This document shows, piece after piece, positions 20,001 to 27,043 of a stretch of DNA of 64,000 nt; within the stretch, counting starts at the first letter, position 1; every line of letters starts with the position of its first letter. The notes under the pieces are model-generated. The model did no database searches and was not told the origin of the DNA. It was given only the letters and a program-made list of their open reading frames with translations. The translations under genes were made by a program, and so were the position numbers. This DNA is from Cellulosilyticum lentocellum DSM 5427 (lineage in GTDB: Bacteria; Bacillota; Clostridia; Lachnospirales; Cellulosilyticaceae), in assembly GCF_000178835.2 (NCBI RefSeq), contig NC_015275.1:2005001-2069000 (forward strand), read 5' to 3'.

Positions 20001-22275
20001 TGTTGATAATATCGATTTTAATGTTTTAGCTTATAGTGATGAGTATAGTAAACAACCAGGCCAAGTAGGCAGTGATGTGAGCTATTATGGTTATCATGGT
20101 TATTGGGCAAAGAATTTTGAAGCACTTAATCCAGAATTAGGAACAATAGAAGATTTCCATACACTCATTGATGAAGCACATGCACGAAACATGAAGATCA
20201 TGGTAGATGTTGTTATTAATCACACTGGCTATGGCATGAAGAGTGGTGATACACCAGAAGCAAATGGTGGTCCAAGTGGATTAGCCGGTTTCCCAACTTC
20301 TGCTGAGCAAGATGTGTTTAGCGGCATGCTTCGAACAGATGGTAGTACAGATGAAGTTTATGGTGAGCTTGCTGGTCTTCCTGACTTTATAACAGAGAAA
20401 TCAGAAGTAAGGAGTAAGATTATTGAATGGCAAGTGAAATGGGTAGAAGAACTTGGTAAGACTAGTCAGGGTAATACCATTGATTATTTCCGTATTGATA
20501 CAGCTAAGCACGTAGATAAAACAACACTTCAAGCCTTTAAAAATGCTTTGTCAGAAGTGAAACCAAACTTTAGATACATTGTAGAAGCATGGCTAAGTGG
20601 CAATGAAGTAGATACTTATCTTAATAGTGGTTTGGCAGATTCAGTTCTCAACTTTGACTTTAAAGAGATTGCTAAGGACTTTGTAAATGGTAGACTAGAA
20701 GAAGCAGAAGCTAAATTACAACTTTTAAATGAAAAAGCAACAAGTGCAGCCACCTATGGTAACTTCTTAGGTAGCCATGATGAAGATGGTTTCTTGTATT
20801 CACTTGGTATGCAAAATACAGATAAGCTTTTAGTAGCAGCAACACTTCAAGCAACTTCAAAAGGTCAACCTGTTATTTATTATGGGGAAGAAATTGGTCA
20901 AAGTGGTAAGAATAACTGGCCATACTATGATAATCGCTATGACATGGATTGGAGTAAGGCTAACGAAAGTAATTTTATTTTGAAACATTATCAAAAAGTA
21001 TTTGGTATAAGAGCTAAATACTCAGAAATATTTTCTAAGGGTACTAGAAAGCAAGTAGCAGGTAGCAATAGTGATCAGTACATAGCTTTTGAAAGAAGTT
21101 ATGGAGAAGATACACTTGTTGTAGCTGTTAATAATGCTAAAACAAATAAAGAAATTACTTTAAAAGTACCTTATAAAGTAGGTAGTACAGTAACCGATGA
21201 ATATAGTGGTAAGACTTATATAGTGACAAAAGATGAAACAGTATTGGTAACCTTACCAAATGTAGCTGAAGGTGGCACAGTTATTCTGTCAGGTAAGAAA
21301 GCTACAACTGATAATAATGGAGGAAGTAGTGGAGGCAGTAGCAATGGAACAAGTAGTGAAGGAACCACTACTTTGCCAAAAGTTCAAGTAACCCAAAAAG
21401 TACTTGAAGAGAAACCAAACCTTGAACAAGTAAAAGATCAAACGCCTTATACCGCTATAAGCAATCTTCATCAGTTACAAATCATTGATGAGAAGGGTAA
21501 AAACATAGAGAAACTAGAGAGTGGTATAGAAGTAACCATACCACTAACTGCTGAGCAAAAAGCAGCTATTACAGATAAGAGAAAAGTAGGCGTTTATCAA
21601 ATTACTGATTCAGGCAAGTTGATTTTTAAGGGTGGTCAATTAACAGATGAAGGTATAACCTTTAAAATGACGGAGTCTGGTCAATATGCAGTAATGATGT
21701 ACGAAAAAACCTTTGATGATTTAGACTTAGTACCATGGGCTAAAGATAGTATTGAAGTTTTAGCAGCAAGGCATATTGCCATGGGTAAAACAGAGAATAG
21801 GTTTGACCCAAAAGGCACATTAACAAGAGCTGAATTTGCAGCTTACTTATGTCGAATGTTAAATATCAATACTGAGGACATTCAAAATGAAGGTCAATTC
21901 AAAGATATTCAAGGTGATAGCTGGTATAGTGGTTCTGTTATAGCGCTTAAGGAGTTAGGACTTATTAGCGGTTATGCAGATAATAGCTTTAAGCCTAATA
22001 AACCCATTACAAGAGAAGAGTTAGCAGCACTTCTTGTAAAAGCATATACTTATTCTATGAATATGGATTTAGAAAAAATACCAGGATATGACACACAAAG
22101 CTTTAATGATATGAGTCAAGTAGCTACTTGGGCTCAGGTAAGTGTTAAAGCTGCTAAAGCATTAGGTCTTGTTACAGGAAATGGTGATAATCAGTATTTA
22201 CCACAAAAAACTGCAACAAGAGCAGAAATGGCTAGAATGCTTGTGATGTTCTTAGAAAAAACAGGACAATACTAA
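14062..22275 (+). CDS. Secreted S-layer-anchored amylopullulanase with two GH13 domains
   Basis: 2737 residues, exported by an N-terminal signal peptide (cleavage near LKAA, residue 36). Order: a carbohydrate-binding-like domain (40-240); two CBM48-like modules (about 250-345, 430-520); a CBM41 starch-binding domain (608-705); a CBM48 (about 795-900); type I pullulanase GH13 (about 915-1350), with DVVYNH, nucleophile D1112, acid/base E1142 in GEPW and D1224 in HDN; two Ig-like Big_2 repeats (1433-1600); a second CBM41 (1603-1700); an alpha-amylase GH13 (from about 1917), with DVVINH, D2146, E2175 and D2240; a Gly/Ser linker; and three SLH repeats (2551-2737). The pullulanase cuts alpha-1,6 and the amylase alpha-1,4 bonds of starch at the cell surface. 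Own operator region and terminator. Confidence 0.95.
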   Translation: MKFKGNKIRLAWLLVICMVFSMFTGFSMNWNTLKAATFTVVDGDKADWNTTSLGKGSSDGWASTILGDLYLSNDSKNLYFWIDTNIPNWGATGMYVDLGLYVEDQEVGDSANPWGNQYNYTAMAAAPQYHVNIRIAGDVAGYSSLTKSTTGSAIEVVLDTTSNPKDIVVKGNRTVGIEGSIPLTALGVTTDSKIHPIVVLSGNTSNEHGAFNVIPEDSANMLADAWNESGINMNPQGTYANTYTVQASSVVPIDFTSPTVSGKDVIFKYMNAEASNVYVAGSFNNWNQTANQMILNSEGLWETTVEVTDIINEYKFVVNGKDWVPDPKNNNKTSGGNSLVYIEGLIQKEPLEVKIGEFISLPKVKYYKESQQVEEVEPVYSLVNPDSKLSLSSNVLNVAADYPAGKIQLKAEYNSLTTTIEVNAVTELIKSPVINPDGTVTFNIPSYTGEKLYIAGTVEGEDWDGKEITKNEKGMFSYTTKNPVAPGKYEYKFKLSNKDWNGSFKDPLNPGTEDNSILIVPGLVVEAISVQKGVPTSLPTSATLWDSQGKSTIVTPSYALKEPVPTGVTLENGILTVDKTFTGNSVDLMASSGDQELVIKVEVVSQLYTYKINYYRPTADYTDWSIWTWETGKGGVDVSFATELVGEFKQALYKVPSNALNFKFKKGDWKGEDGGDRIVTVPTGQTEVEVWCVQGDEKVYYSKPDLTAKVQSALADSEDTILVSFNNPITALTDIELKDVAANQVIATTATKISDTSVKLVITDGTAIDVTKQYTVSAPTFKASNVLMRKILDDDAYYYSGDDLGMTYSSSSSTFKLWAPTATKVEVVLYDNAVTETGVTHAMTRQSAGVWTVNLAGNLAGKFYTYTVYFADGSVNKDAMDPYAKSASVNGKKAAIIDLNATNPAGFYSNVGPAVASSADAIVYELHVRDMSIDPNAPFINKGKYLAFTEKGLTLNGEPVGIDHLKKLGITHVQLLPIYDFGSVDEASAEAQFNWGYDPQNYNVPEGSYATDPTDPVKRVNELKQMINALHEAGIGVIMDVVYNHTFDTDVTSPFNKVVPGYYYRTDDTGKFTNGSGCGNEVASERPMVRKFIKDSAKYWASEYNLDGFRFDLMGLIDIETMKQITSEIKNEIKSDFIIYGEPWTGGSTPLQQQTVKGSQKGQDFGVFNDEIRGAIKGDSDGAGKGFATGATGQESSIVEGVKGAINTFATNPTEVVSYVTAHDNLNLWDKVLATMGLDAKTPYASITGNVLENEAVKRSILANGIALTSQGTSFIHAGEEFLRTKYGDHNSYKSPDSINMISWANRNSYKEVTEYYEGLIALRKAHPAFRMTTDKEVNANIDAYVKSNNVVAYTLKNNANGDTWKNIVVIYNGNNTVKEVKLPSTADWKIVVNDKKAGTVVLNQLSAASSVQVAPLSMMVLYDEGTNYEPIPKTITLTPSTLGIATNQSKMIKAVVKDQMGAVMSGQKIIWTAQDDTIASVDSIGKVTAKKVGKTAITVSCGDATAILPVEVVNALTPTKMELASPQDYVYEGYKLQLSAKVYDQFNQEMLGAKVAWQSSDPSVASINTSGEVTGIVAGEVTLTATAGTTSETLNLVVKAYEKRYLILEYIRPDKDYTDWNLWVWGTGAKNDQIDFTEITEDKAIAVMELGPDADRVGFLVRKGTDWNTAKQDITSDRFIPVQKDQTIVKARVTSMVQEIEVLAPATAPQILPQEDSILFYYRDNNLFKTDQMDTIQKVEVEINGKLYDMAYDAKNELFKYTYKGLESGKYYYCYYVTDAFGNRVKKLDPNNVKVENGLSVIEYQKLDVKVTGEVKPGAFNFRESAVLHIKAEAVGEDANKQLEIDKITVDLTGLGGKAGVVVDKDLKAITLTATETTTAGLKQLPIQVYDVYGNIYKGTADVTINPQTSVGKDHFDWDEAVIYFMLTDRFNNGDTSNDSNKVNVADKGAYHGGDFKGVTSKLDYLKNLGINTIWITPIVDNIDFNVLAYSDEYSKQPGQVGSDVSYYGYHGYWAKNFEALNPELGTIEDFHTLIDEAHARNMKIMVDVVINHTGYGMKSGDTPEANGGPSGLAGFPTSAEQDVFSGMLRTDGSTDEVYGELAGLPDFITEKSEVRSKIIEWQVKWVEELGKTSQGNTIDYFRIDTAKHVDKTTLQAFKNALSEVKPNFRYIVEAWLSGNEVDTYLNSGLADSVLNFDFKEIAKDFVNGRLEEAEAKLQLLNEKATSAATYGNFLGSHDEDGFLYSLGMQNTDKLLVAATLQATSKGQPVIYYGEEIGQSGKNNWPYYDNRYDMDWSKANESNFILKHYQKVFGIRAKYSEIFSKGTRKQVAGSNSDQYIAFERSYGEDTLVVAVNNAKTNKEITLKVPYKVGSTVTDEYSGKTYIVTKDETVLVTLPNVAEGGTVILSGKKATTDNNGGSSGGSSNGTSSEGTTTLPKVQVTQKVLEEKPNLEQVKDQTPYTAISNLHQLQIIDEKGKNIEKLESGIEVTIPLTAEQKAAITDKRKVGVYQITDSGKLIFKGGQLTDEGITFKMTESGQYAVMMYEKTFDDLDLVPWAKDSIEVLAARHIAMGKTENRFDPKGTLTRAEFAAYLCRMLNINTEDIQNEGQFKDIQGDSWYSGSVIALKELGLISGYADNSFKPNKPITREELAALLVKAYTYSMNMDLEKIPGYDTQSFNDMSQVATWAQVSVKAAKALGLVTGNGDNQYLPQKTATRAEMARMLVMFLEKTGQY

Positions 22276-22286
22276 TAGCCAGATCT

Positions 22287-22326
22287 AAATCGTTCTACCT
22301 TAGTGATAAGGTAGAACGATTTTTTT
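22287..22326 (+). terminator. Rho-independent terminator
   Basis: AAATCGTTCTACCTTA and its exact complement form a 16-bp stem around GTGA, followed by T residues; it ends the amylopullulanase transcript. Confidence 0.95.
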
Positions 22327-22407
22327 ATGACAAGGTATGCTAAAAAGAGAAGAAATGTGCTATAGTAATAGCAGTAATGGACATCATTGCAAAGCGGAGG
22401 AAAAGAA

Positions 22408-23208
22408 ATGGAATTTAAATTATGTGCCCTAGCAAGTGGCAGCAGTGGTAATTGTACTTATTTAGAAGCTGGAGAACAGCGCTTTTTAATAGATGTAGGT
22501 ATTAGCGGAAAGAAAGTAGTAGCAGCGCTTGATCAATTAGAGGTGGCACCAGAAAGCATTAATGGGATTTTAATTACCCATGAGCATTCAGACCATATTA
22601 AGGGAGTAGGCATATTAAGTAGAAAATATAATATTCCTATTTATGCTACAAGCTTAGCTTGGGAGAGGCTTTTAGGCGAAAAAATGATTGGCGTCGTAAA
22701 AGAAGAACATCAAAAAATCTTAGAAAAAGAAGTATATCTACAAGTGGGTGAGCTTAAAATTTTACCCTACCCTATTTATCATGATGCAGTAGATCCTGTT
22801 GGTTACATTTTTGAGTATAAGGATAAAAAAATTACTGTAGCAACGGATATTGGTACGATTGATGATAAAATTGCAGCAAGATTAAGCGGTTCACATGGCA
22901 TCTTATTAGAGTTTAATCATGATATACGTATGTTAGAAGCAGGGGGATATCCTTATTACTTAAAGAAACGTATTTTAAGTGATGTAGGCCATTTAAACAA
23001 TGAAGCTGCAGCTAAAGCACTAGTAGAGTTATACCATCCTGGGCTTGAATGGGCTGTTTTAGGACATCTAAGTAAAGATAACAATGTACCGGATTTAGCC
23101 CTTTTAACAGCACAAACGGCTTTAGAAGAAAGAAATATTATTGTAGGAAAGGATATAGAGGTTATCGTCGCGAAACGTGATGAAGTTTCAAAGGTCTTTG
23201 GATTTTAA
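22408..23208 (+). CDS. YycJ/WalJ-like metallo-beta-lactamase-fold hydrolase
   Basis: 266 residues starting at ATG 22408, seven bases after GCGGAGG; an earlier in-frame TTG at 22387 precedes that site. The metal-binding signature is seen as H58-E-H60-S-D62-H63 in ITHEHSDHIKG, with further ligands in PIYHDA and a late histidine (GHLSKDN). The N-terminus LCALASGSSGNCTY is typical of YycJ/WalJ, a nuclease-like member linked to cell-wall and DNA repair phenotypes. In many Firmicutes it follows walRK, but here it stands alone. Confidence 0.9.
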   Translation: MEFKLCALASGSSGNCTYLEAGEQRFLIDVGISGKKVVAALDQLEVAPESINGILITHEHSDHIKGVGILSRKYNIPIYATSLAWERLLGEKMIGVVKEEHQKILEKEVYLQVGELKILPYPIYHDAVDPVGYIFEYKDKKITVATDIGTIDDKIAARLSGSHGILLEFNHDIRMLEAGGYPYYLKKRILSDVGHLNNEAAAKALVELYHPGLEWAVLGHLSKDNNVPDLALLTAQTALEERNIIVGKDIEVIVAKRDEVSKVFGF

Positions 23209-23250
23209 CAAAAAAATGCCATAAAGTGATAAATTAACGCATAAAAAAAG

Positions 23251-23317
23251 GTCTCATTGTTCATAATAGGAGCGTGGAAAATATTTTGCCATACTGATAT
23301 TGAACAACAAAGGAGAC
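23251..23317 (+). promoter_or_regulatory. Leader hairpin that could hide the ribosome site of the Asn-rich gene
   Basis: GTCTC (23251-23255) and TTGTTCA (23257-23263) can pair with TGAACAA (23301-23307) and GAGAC (23313-23317), with a small asymmetric bulge. The right arm overlaps the AAAGGAG ribosome site at 23309-23315. This is a sequence observation only. Confidence 0.45.
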
Positions 23318-23324
23318 TAACGAC

Positions 23325-23582
23325 ATGACACAAAATAACAAGTACCAAGATTCCAGCAACAATAATTTCAAAAACAGCAACGACAACAACTATCAAAACA
23401 GCAGTAACAATTGCAGAAATAGCAACGATAACAACTATCAAAACAGTAGTAATAATAATAACTTCAAAGATAGCACAGATAATAACAATAATAATTTAAA
23501 AAATGCTAACAGAAACAATTATCAAAATAACGCTGGTACTAATAGCTACAACGACAGCACAGATAACAACAATAATAAATAA
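23325..23582 (+). CDS. Small asparagine-rich low-complexity protein
   Basis: 85 residues, roughly half Asn, with Ser, Asp, Tyr and Gln making up most of the rest. It contains repeats of the type N-x-N-N-Y-Q-N-S (for example DNNYQNSSNN occurs twice). It has no membrane segment or signal. It is likely real because it has AAAGGAG at good spacing from ATG, a dedicated leader and an 18-bp terminator. Glu, Leu, Ile, Val and Trp are nearly absent. It might be a spore or storage-type protein, but it lacks the motifs of gamma-type small acid-soluble spore proteins, so I assign no function. Confidence 0.65.
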   Translation: MTQNNKYQDSSNNNFKNSNDNNYQNSSNNCRNSNDNNYQNSSNNNNFKDSTDNNNNNLKNANRNNYQNNAGTNSYNDSTDNNNNK

Positions 23583-23591
23583 GCTTCGAAA

Positions 23592-23633
23592 AAATAAGAA
23601 GGATGTTTTTCAGATAAAACATCCTTCTTATTT
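23592..23633 (+). terminator. Rho-independent terminator
   Basis: AAATAAGAAGGATGTTTT and its exact complement AAAACATCCTTCTTATTT form an 18-bp stem around TCAGAT, nine bases after the Asn-rich gene. Confidence 0.9.
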
Positions 23634-23655
23634 ATAATAGGGGGTGAACAAAGCC

Positions 23656-25143
23656 ATGCGTTATAAAAGCCCTATAAGTGAACATATTTTTATATTTCCT
23701 TTCAGTTGGAAAAGTAGTAGCCAATTACCCGAACGTTTATTTTATCCACATGTTGAGTTAAAAGGTAAAAGCTTTGATCATTTAAAGCAGTGGCAAGTAC
23801 ATTACTCTACCATTGAAGATGATCAAGATTATAATGAGTTTGTTTATTTTTATAAGCCCATCCGTTCTGCGCTATATACATTTGAAAAAGAACCGATTAT
23901 TGTTAGAAACTATGTTTTTAAGCATTTAGATGAAACACAATTTTTTAAGATTCATATAAAAGAGCAGTTATTTCTATTAGATATTAAACAAATACGCCTT
24001 AAACTCTATAAAACAGGAATAGGATTACTTTCTTTTGAGCTACTTAATCACCATTACCTACAGTTAGAAGAAATAGAAGCCATTAATAGCTTTAGTAAAA
24101 TGATTTATCCCCCTATACTTCCTTTAGAGAAAGCGAGAAATGAATGGTTTCCAGAGTCTGTTAGTATGAGACTTAATAAGGAAACTTATATAGAGGAGCT
24201 TTTTACTGCAGATTACTATAAAGAGAGTTTAACAATTAGTCCTTTAATCATGTTTATATTAGGTGACCCCTTTGTATGTAAAGAAAAAGAAAAATCTTAT
24301 AATCGAATTGTTATTGAGCCTATCCTAGGCAATCAAATGTTTTGTTGCTGTATTTATCAAAGTCCGATCCTTGTAGACGCCATTGAGAAAGGTGAAGTAG
24401 CACAGGAACGCTTAGAGAGATTTATGACCTTAAATAAAAAAATGAGTTATAGTGCTACTAGTTCATATATTAAAAATGACTATAGTATTTATGGGATTAA
24501 TCGCTTTATGTTATTGTGTGTCACGAAAGAATGGTTAGAGGGTAAATTATATAATCAGTTAGTAACCTTAGTACTGATGCAAAGAGCGACACTTCTCAGC
24601 TTATCTACAGAGATTGCTAGGATTTCAACCTTACCCAAGTATGCACTTTCAGAAGCTATATCAAGTATTTATGAGATTTATATTCAATTTATTAATCAAT
24701 TATATTTTAAAGAGGTGACTGAAGAAGGTGAGGGTGCTCGGATTTATGAAGAATTAACCAAATCTTTTAAAATTGAAGAGGAGTTAAAACAACTGAATTT
24801 TGAAGTAGATGAAGTACATGAATATGCAACATTAGTAGAACAGGCAGCTTCTAATATGAAGGTTCAGTTATTAACCATTGCAGGAGCAGCATTGGTGCTT
24901 CCTAGCTTTGTGACAGGCTTTTTTGGAATGAATATTTTTAAAGAAGAAGCACTTCATTGGTGGGAACACAAACAAGTTATTTTATGGTTAAATAGCTATG
25001 TATTATTACCCACTTTAGTTGTAACCGCTTTTTGCATTTGGACCAAGCGAAAACATATGAAGTATTTTGTAATGAAGCTACTATTGATTAGTTTATTTTT
25101 GATGAGTATGATAGTTACTATAAAATATGGCTGTGGTTTATAA
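23656..25143 (+). CDS. CorA-like membrane protein with GMN motif
   Basis: 495 residues from ATG 23656, well spaced from AGGGGGTG; a GTG at 23644 overlaps that site. A long soluble N-terminal region with no motif I recognise is followed by a helical segment and three hydrophobic stretches in the last 95 residues. The first ends in FVTGFFGMN, matching the G-M-N selectivity motif of CorA magnesium/cobalt channels. CorA normally has two membrane helices; here a third (MKLLLISLFLMSMIVTI) closes the protein. The N-terminus is longer and unlike standard CorA, so transport is plausible but unproven. The last codons lie inside a 25-bp hairpin. Confidence 0.75.
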   Translation: MRYKSPISEHIFIFPFSWKSSSQLPERLFYPHVELKGKSFDHLKQWQVHYSTIEDDQDYNEFVYFYKPIRSALYTFEKEPIIVRNYVFKHLDETQFFKIHIKEQLFLLDIKQIRLKLYKTGIGLLSFELLNHHYLQLEEIEAINSFSKMIYPPILPLEKARNEWFPESVSMRLNKETYIEELFTADYYKESLTISPLIMFILGDPFVCKEKEKSYNRIVIEPILGNQMFCCCIYQSPILVDAIEKGEVAQERLERFMTLNKKMSYSATSSYIKNDYSIYGINRFMLLCVTKEWLEGKLYNQLVTLVLMQRATLLSLSTEIARISTLPKYALSEAISSIYEIYIQFINQLYFKEVTEEGEGARIYEELTKSFKIEEELKQLNFEVDEVHEYATLVEQAASNMKVQLLTIAGAALVLPSFVTGFFGMNIFKEEALHWWEHKQVILWLNSYVLLPTLVVTAFCIWTKRKHMKYFVMKLLLISLFLMSMIVTIKYGCGL

Positions 25144-25168
25144 CCACAGCCATATTTTATAGTAACTA
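25112..25168. terminator. Bidirectional 25-bp hairpin between convergent genes
   Basis: Bases 25112-25136 and 25144-25168 are perfect reverse complements (25 bp) around the 7-nt loop TTTATAA. The left arm encodes the last residues of the CorA-like protein and the loop holds its TAA stop. It lies between convergent transcripts and probably stops both. Confidence 0.85.
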
Positions 25169-25178
25169 AGTATTCTAT

Positions 25179-26978
25179 TTAAAGGTCAAAAATAGGTAAA
25201 GCTACAAAGTTTACAGTATCTACAAGTCCTTTGTTGGTTAGACGAAGTTCAGGAATAACGGCTAAAGAAAGAAGTGCCATAGTCATAAAAGGTGAATGAA
25301 GAGGGCAACCAATGGTTTTCCATGCTTCATCAATTTCAGCTACACGTTTTGCTACGACTGTGGCAGGGTCTTCTGACATAAGTCCTGCTATAGGAAGAGG
25401 ATTGAGTGCTAATACTTTTCCATTTTGAACAACGACTTGGCCACCGCCTGCATCGACTAAAGTATTAGCAGCTAGTGCCATATCTTCATCATTGGTACCA
25501 ATAATGCATAAATTATGAGCATCATGAGCAACAGTAGAAGCAACAGCACCTTCTTGAATACCGAAGCCAGTTACAAAACTCATGCTCATGCTTTGCGTAC
25601 CTGAATGACGGTCAATAACAGCAACCTTTAGTAAATCTTGTGATATATCACTAGATACAAATCCTTCTTTTATAGTTAGCATACCTTTTTTATGAAGGGT
25701 ACCAGCTTGAGCTTCAATAATGCCAATAACATGAACAGGAATAGTTGATTCTGCATAGTCATTAGGGACAGCTATTTTAAAGTTTTCGACTGTTAATGGC
25801 TCATAAATATGCATGGTTTTCTTTGCAAACTCTGGATAGGAAGCCGATGGTAAAGTCATCTTAAGCTGTCCGTTTTCAGCCACAACCTGGCCATTAATAA
25901 TGGTTTTCGCTACTGTAACCTTAGTTAAATCACTAAGTAAGACAAGGTCTGCCCATTTTCCAGGAGATACGCTGCCCAGGTCATGCGCTAAACCAAAGCA
26001 TTCAGCAGCATTAATAGTAGCCATTTGAATAGCAACTACAGGACGAACACCTTCTTCAATGGCACGCCTAATAATATAATCCATATGTCCTACAGATAAT
26101 AAAGTATCAGGATGTGTATCATCACTGACTAAACAAGCAAAACGAGAATCTACTTGATGCTCTGTAATGGCCTTAATCGTTTCCTTCACATCACACCAAC
26201 CTGAGCCTTCACGAATTTGAACATACATACCAAGACGCATTTTAGCGAGAGCATCCTCATGTCTTGTTGTTTCATGACAGCAGTTAGCACCAGCTGCAAT
26301 ATAAGCATTAAGGCCAGGGCCTCCTTCATCAGGAACACAATAGTGTCCTGTAATCGTTTTGTGACGGTCTAAAGTGGCTTTTAAAATACCATGCACATTA
26401 GAATCACCACTTAAAACAGCTGGATAGTTCATCATTTCACCTAGGCCAATGATGGTATCTTGAGAAAGACCATGAGCAATATCTCTAAGTGATAAGCTAG
26501 CGCCAGTCGTTTCTAAATCTGCAGTAGCTGGAACACAACTAGGCATAGTGGTATAGACGTTAAGTGGTACTTCCTTACCTTCTTGAATCATAAGACCAAT
26601 ACCCTCTGTACCAAGCACATTGGCAATTTCATGTGGATCCATCATAATAGCAGTTGTACCATGAGGCATAACAGCTCTTGCATACTCTTTAACTGTAAGC
26701 ATGCTGCTTTCTACATGAATATGTCCATCTATAAAACCAGGTGCTAGATAAAGTCCTGTCGCATCTATGCATTTTGTTTTAGGTCCAATGGTGTGAGCCG
26801 CATCGCCTACAAGAGCAATACGCCCTTTTGTAATGGCTACATCCATATGTGGTATAATTTCAGCTGTATTAACGTTAATAAGGTTTGCATTTTTAATCAC
26901 AAGGTCGGCTTTTTTTGCTCCACTTGCTACTAAAACCAGTTCTTGTGTAACGTCTGATCGTTTATATCTTTTTGTCAT
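25179..26978 (-). CDS. ade: Adenine deaminase
   Basis: Converts adenine to hypoxanthine and ammonia in purine salvage. It has 599 residues from ATG 26978, chosen because a G-rich ribosome site (GAGGGGGGG) precedes it; a start at 27008 would lie upstream of that site. The amidohydrolase metal motif is seen as PGFIDGHIHVESSML, and the segments HGTTAIMMDPHEIANVLG and SDDTHPDTLLS are typical of bacterial Ade. The C-terminal domain ends in a region with ALLSLAVIPELRLT. It follows pepF on the same strand, 65 bases apart, so the pair may share a transcript ending in the 25-bp hairpin. Confidence 0.95.
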   Translation of the reverse strand: MTKRYKRSDVTQELVLVASGAKKADLVIKNANLINVNTAEIIPHMDVAITKGRIALVGDAAHTIGPKTKCIDATGLYLAPGFIDGHIHVESSMLTVKEYARAVMPHGTTAIMMDPHEIANVLGTEGIGLMIQEGKEVPLNVYTTMPSCVPATADLETTGASLSLRDIAHGLSQDTIIGLGEMMNYPAVLSGDSNVHGILKATLDRHKTITGHYCVPDEGGPGLNAYIAAGANCCHETTRHEDALAKMRLGMYVQIREGSGWCDVKETIKAITEHQVDSRFACLVSDDTHPDTLLSVGHMDYIIRRAIEEGVRPVVAIQMATINAAECFGLAHDLGSVSPGKWADLVLLSDLTKVTVAKTIINGQVVAENGQLKMTLPSASYPEFAKKTMHIYEPLTVENFKIAVPNDYAESTIPVHVIGIIEAQAGTLHKKGMLTIKEGFVSSDISQDLLKVAVIDRHSGTQSMSMSFVTGFGIQEGAVASTVAHDAHNLCIIGTNDEDMALAANTLVDAGGGQVVVQNGKVLALNPLPIAGLMSEDPATVVAKRVAEIDEAWKTIGCPLHSPFMTMALLSLAVIPELRLTNKGLVDTVNFVALPIFDL

Positions 26979-27043
26979 GATAAAGCCCCCCCTCAAAGTT
27001 ATTTCCAATTATCATATCATCACAATTTGGACTTGGCAATACA

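Noticed and set aside
23205-23441. Hydrophobic Val/Ile-rich minus-strand frame opposite the Asn-rich gene
   Set aside because: It is the mirror of Asn codons (AAC/AAT read as GTT/ATT); no ribosome site, and the plus-strand gene explains the region.
23325-23582. Short direct repeats resembling a CRISPR array
   Set aside because: Repeats are in-frame codon repeats of a low-complexity protein, with no constant repeat length or unique spacers. I see no CRISPR array in the window.
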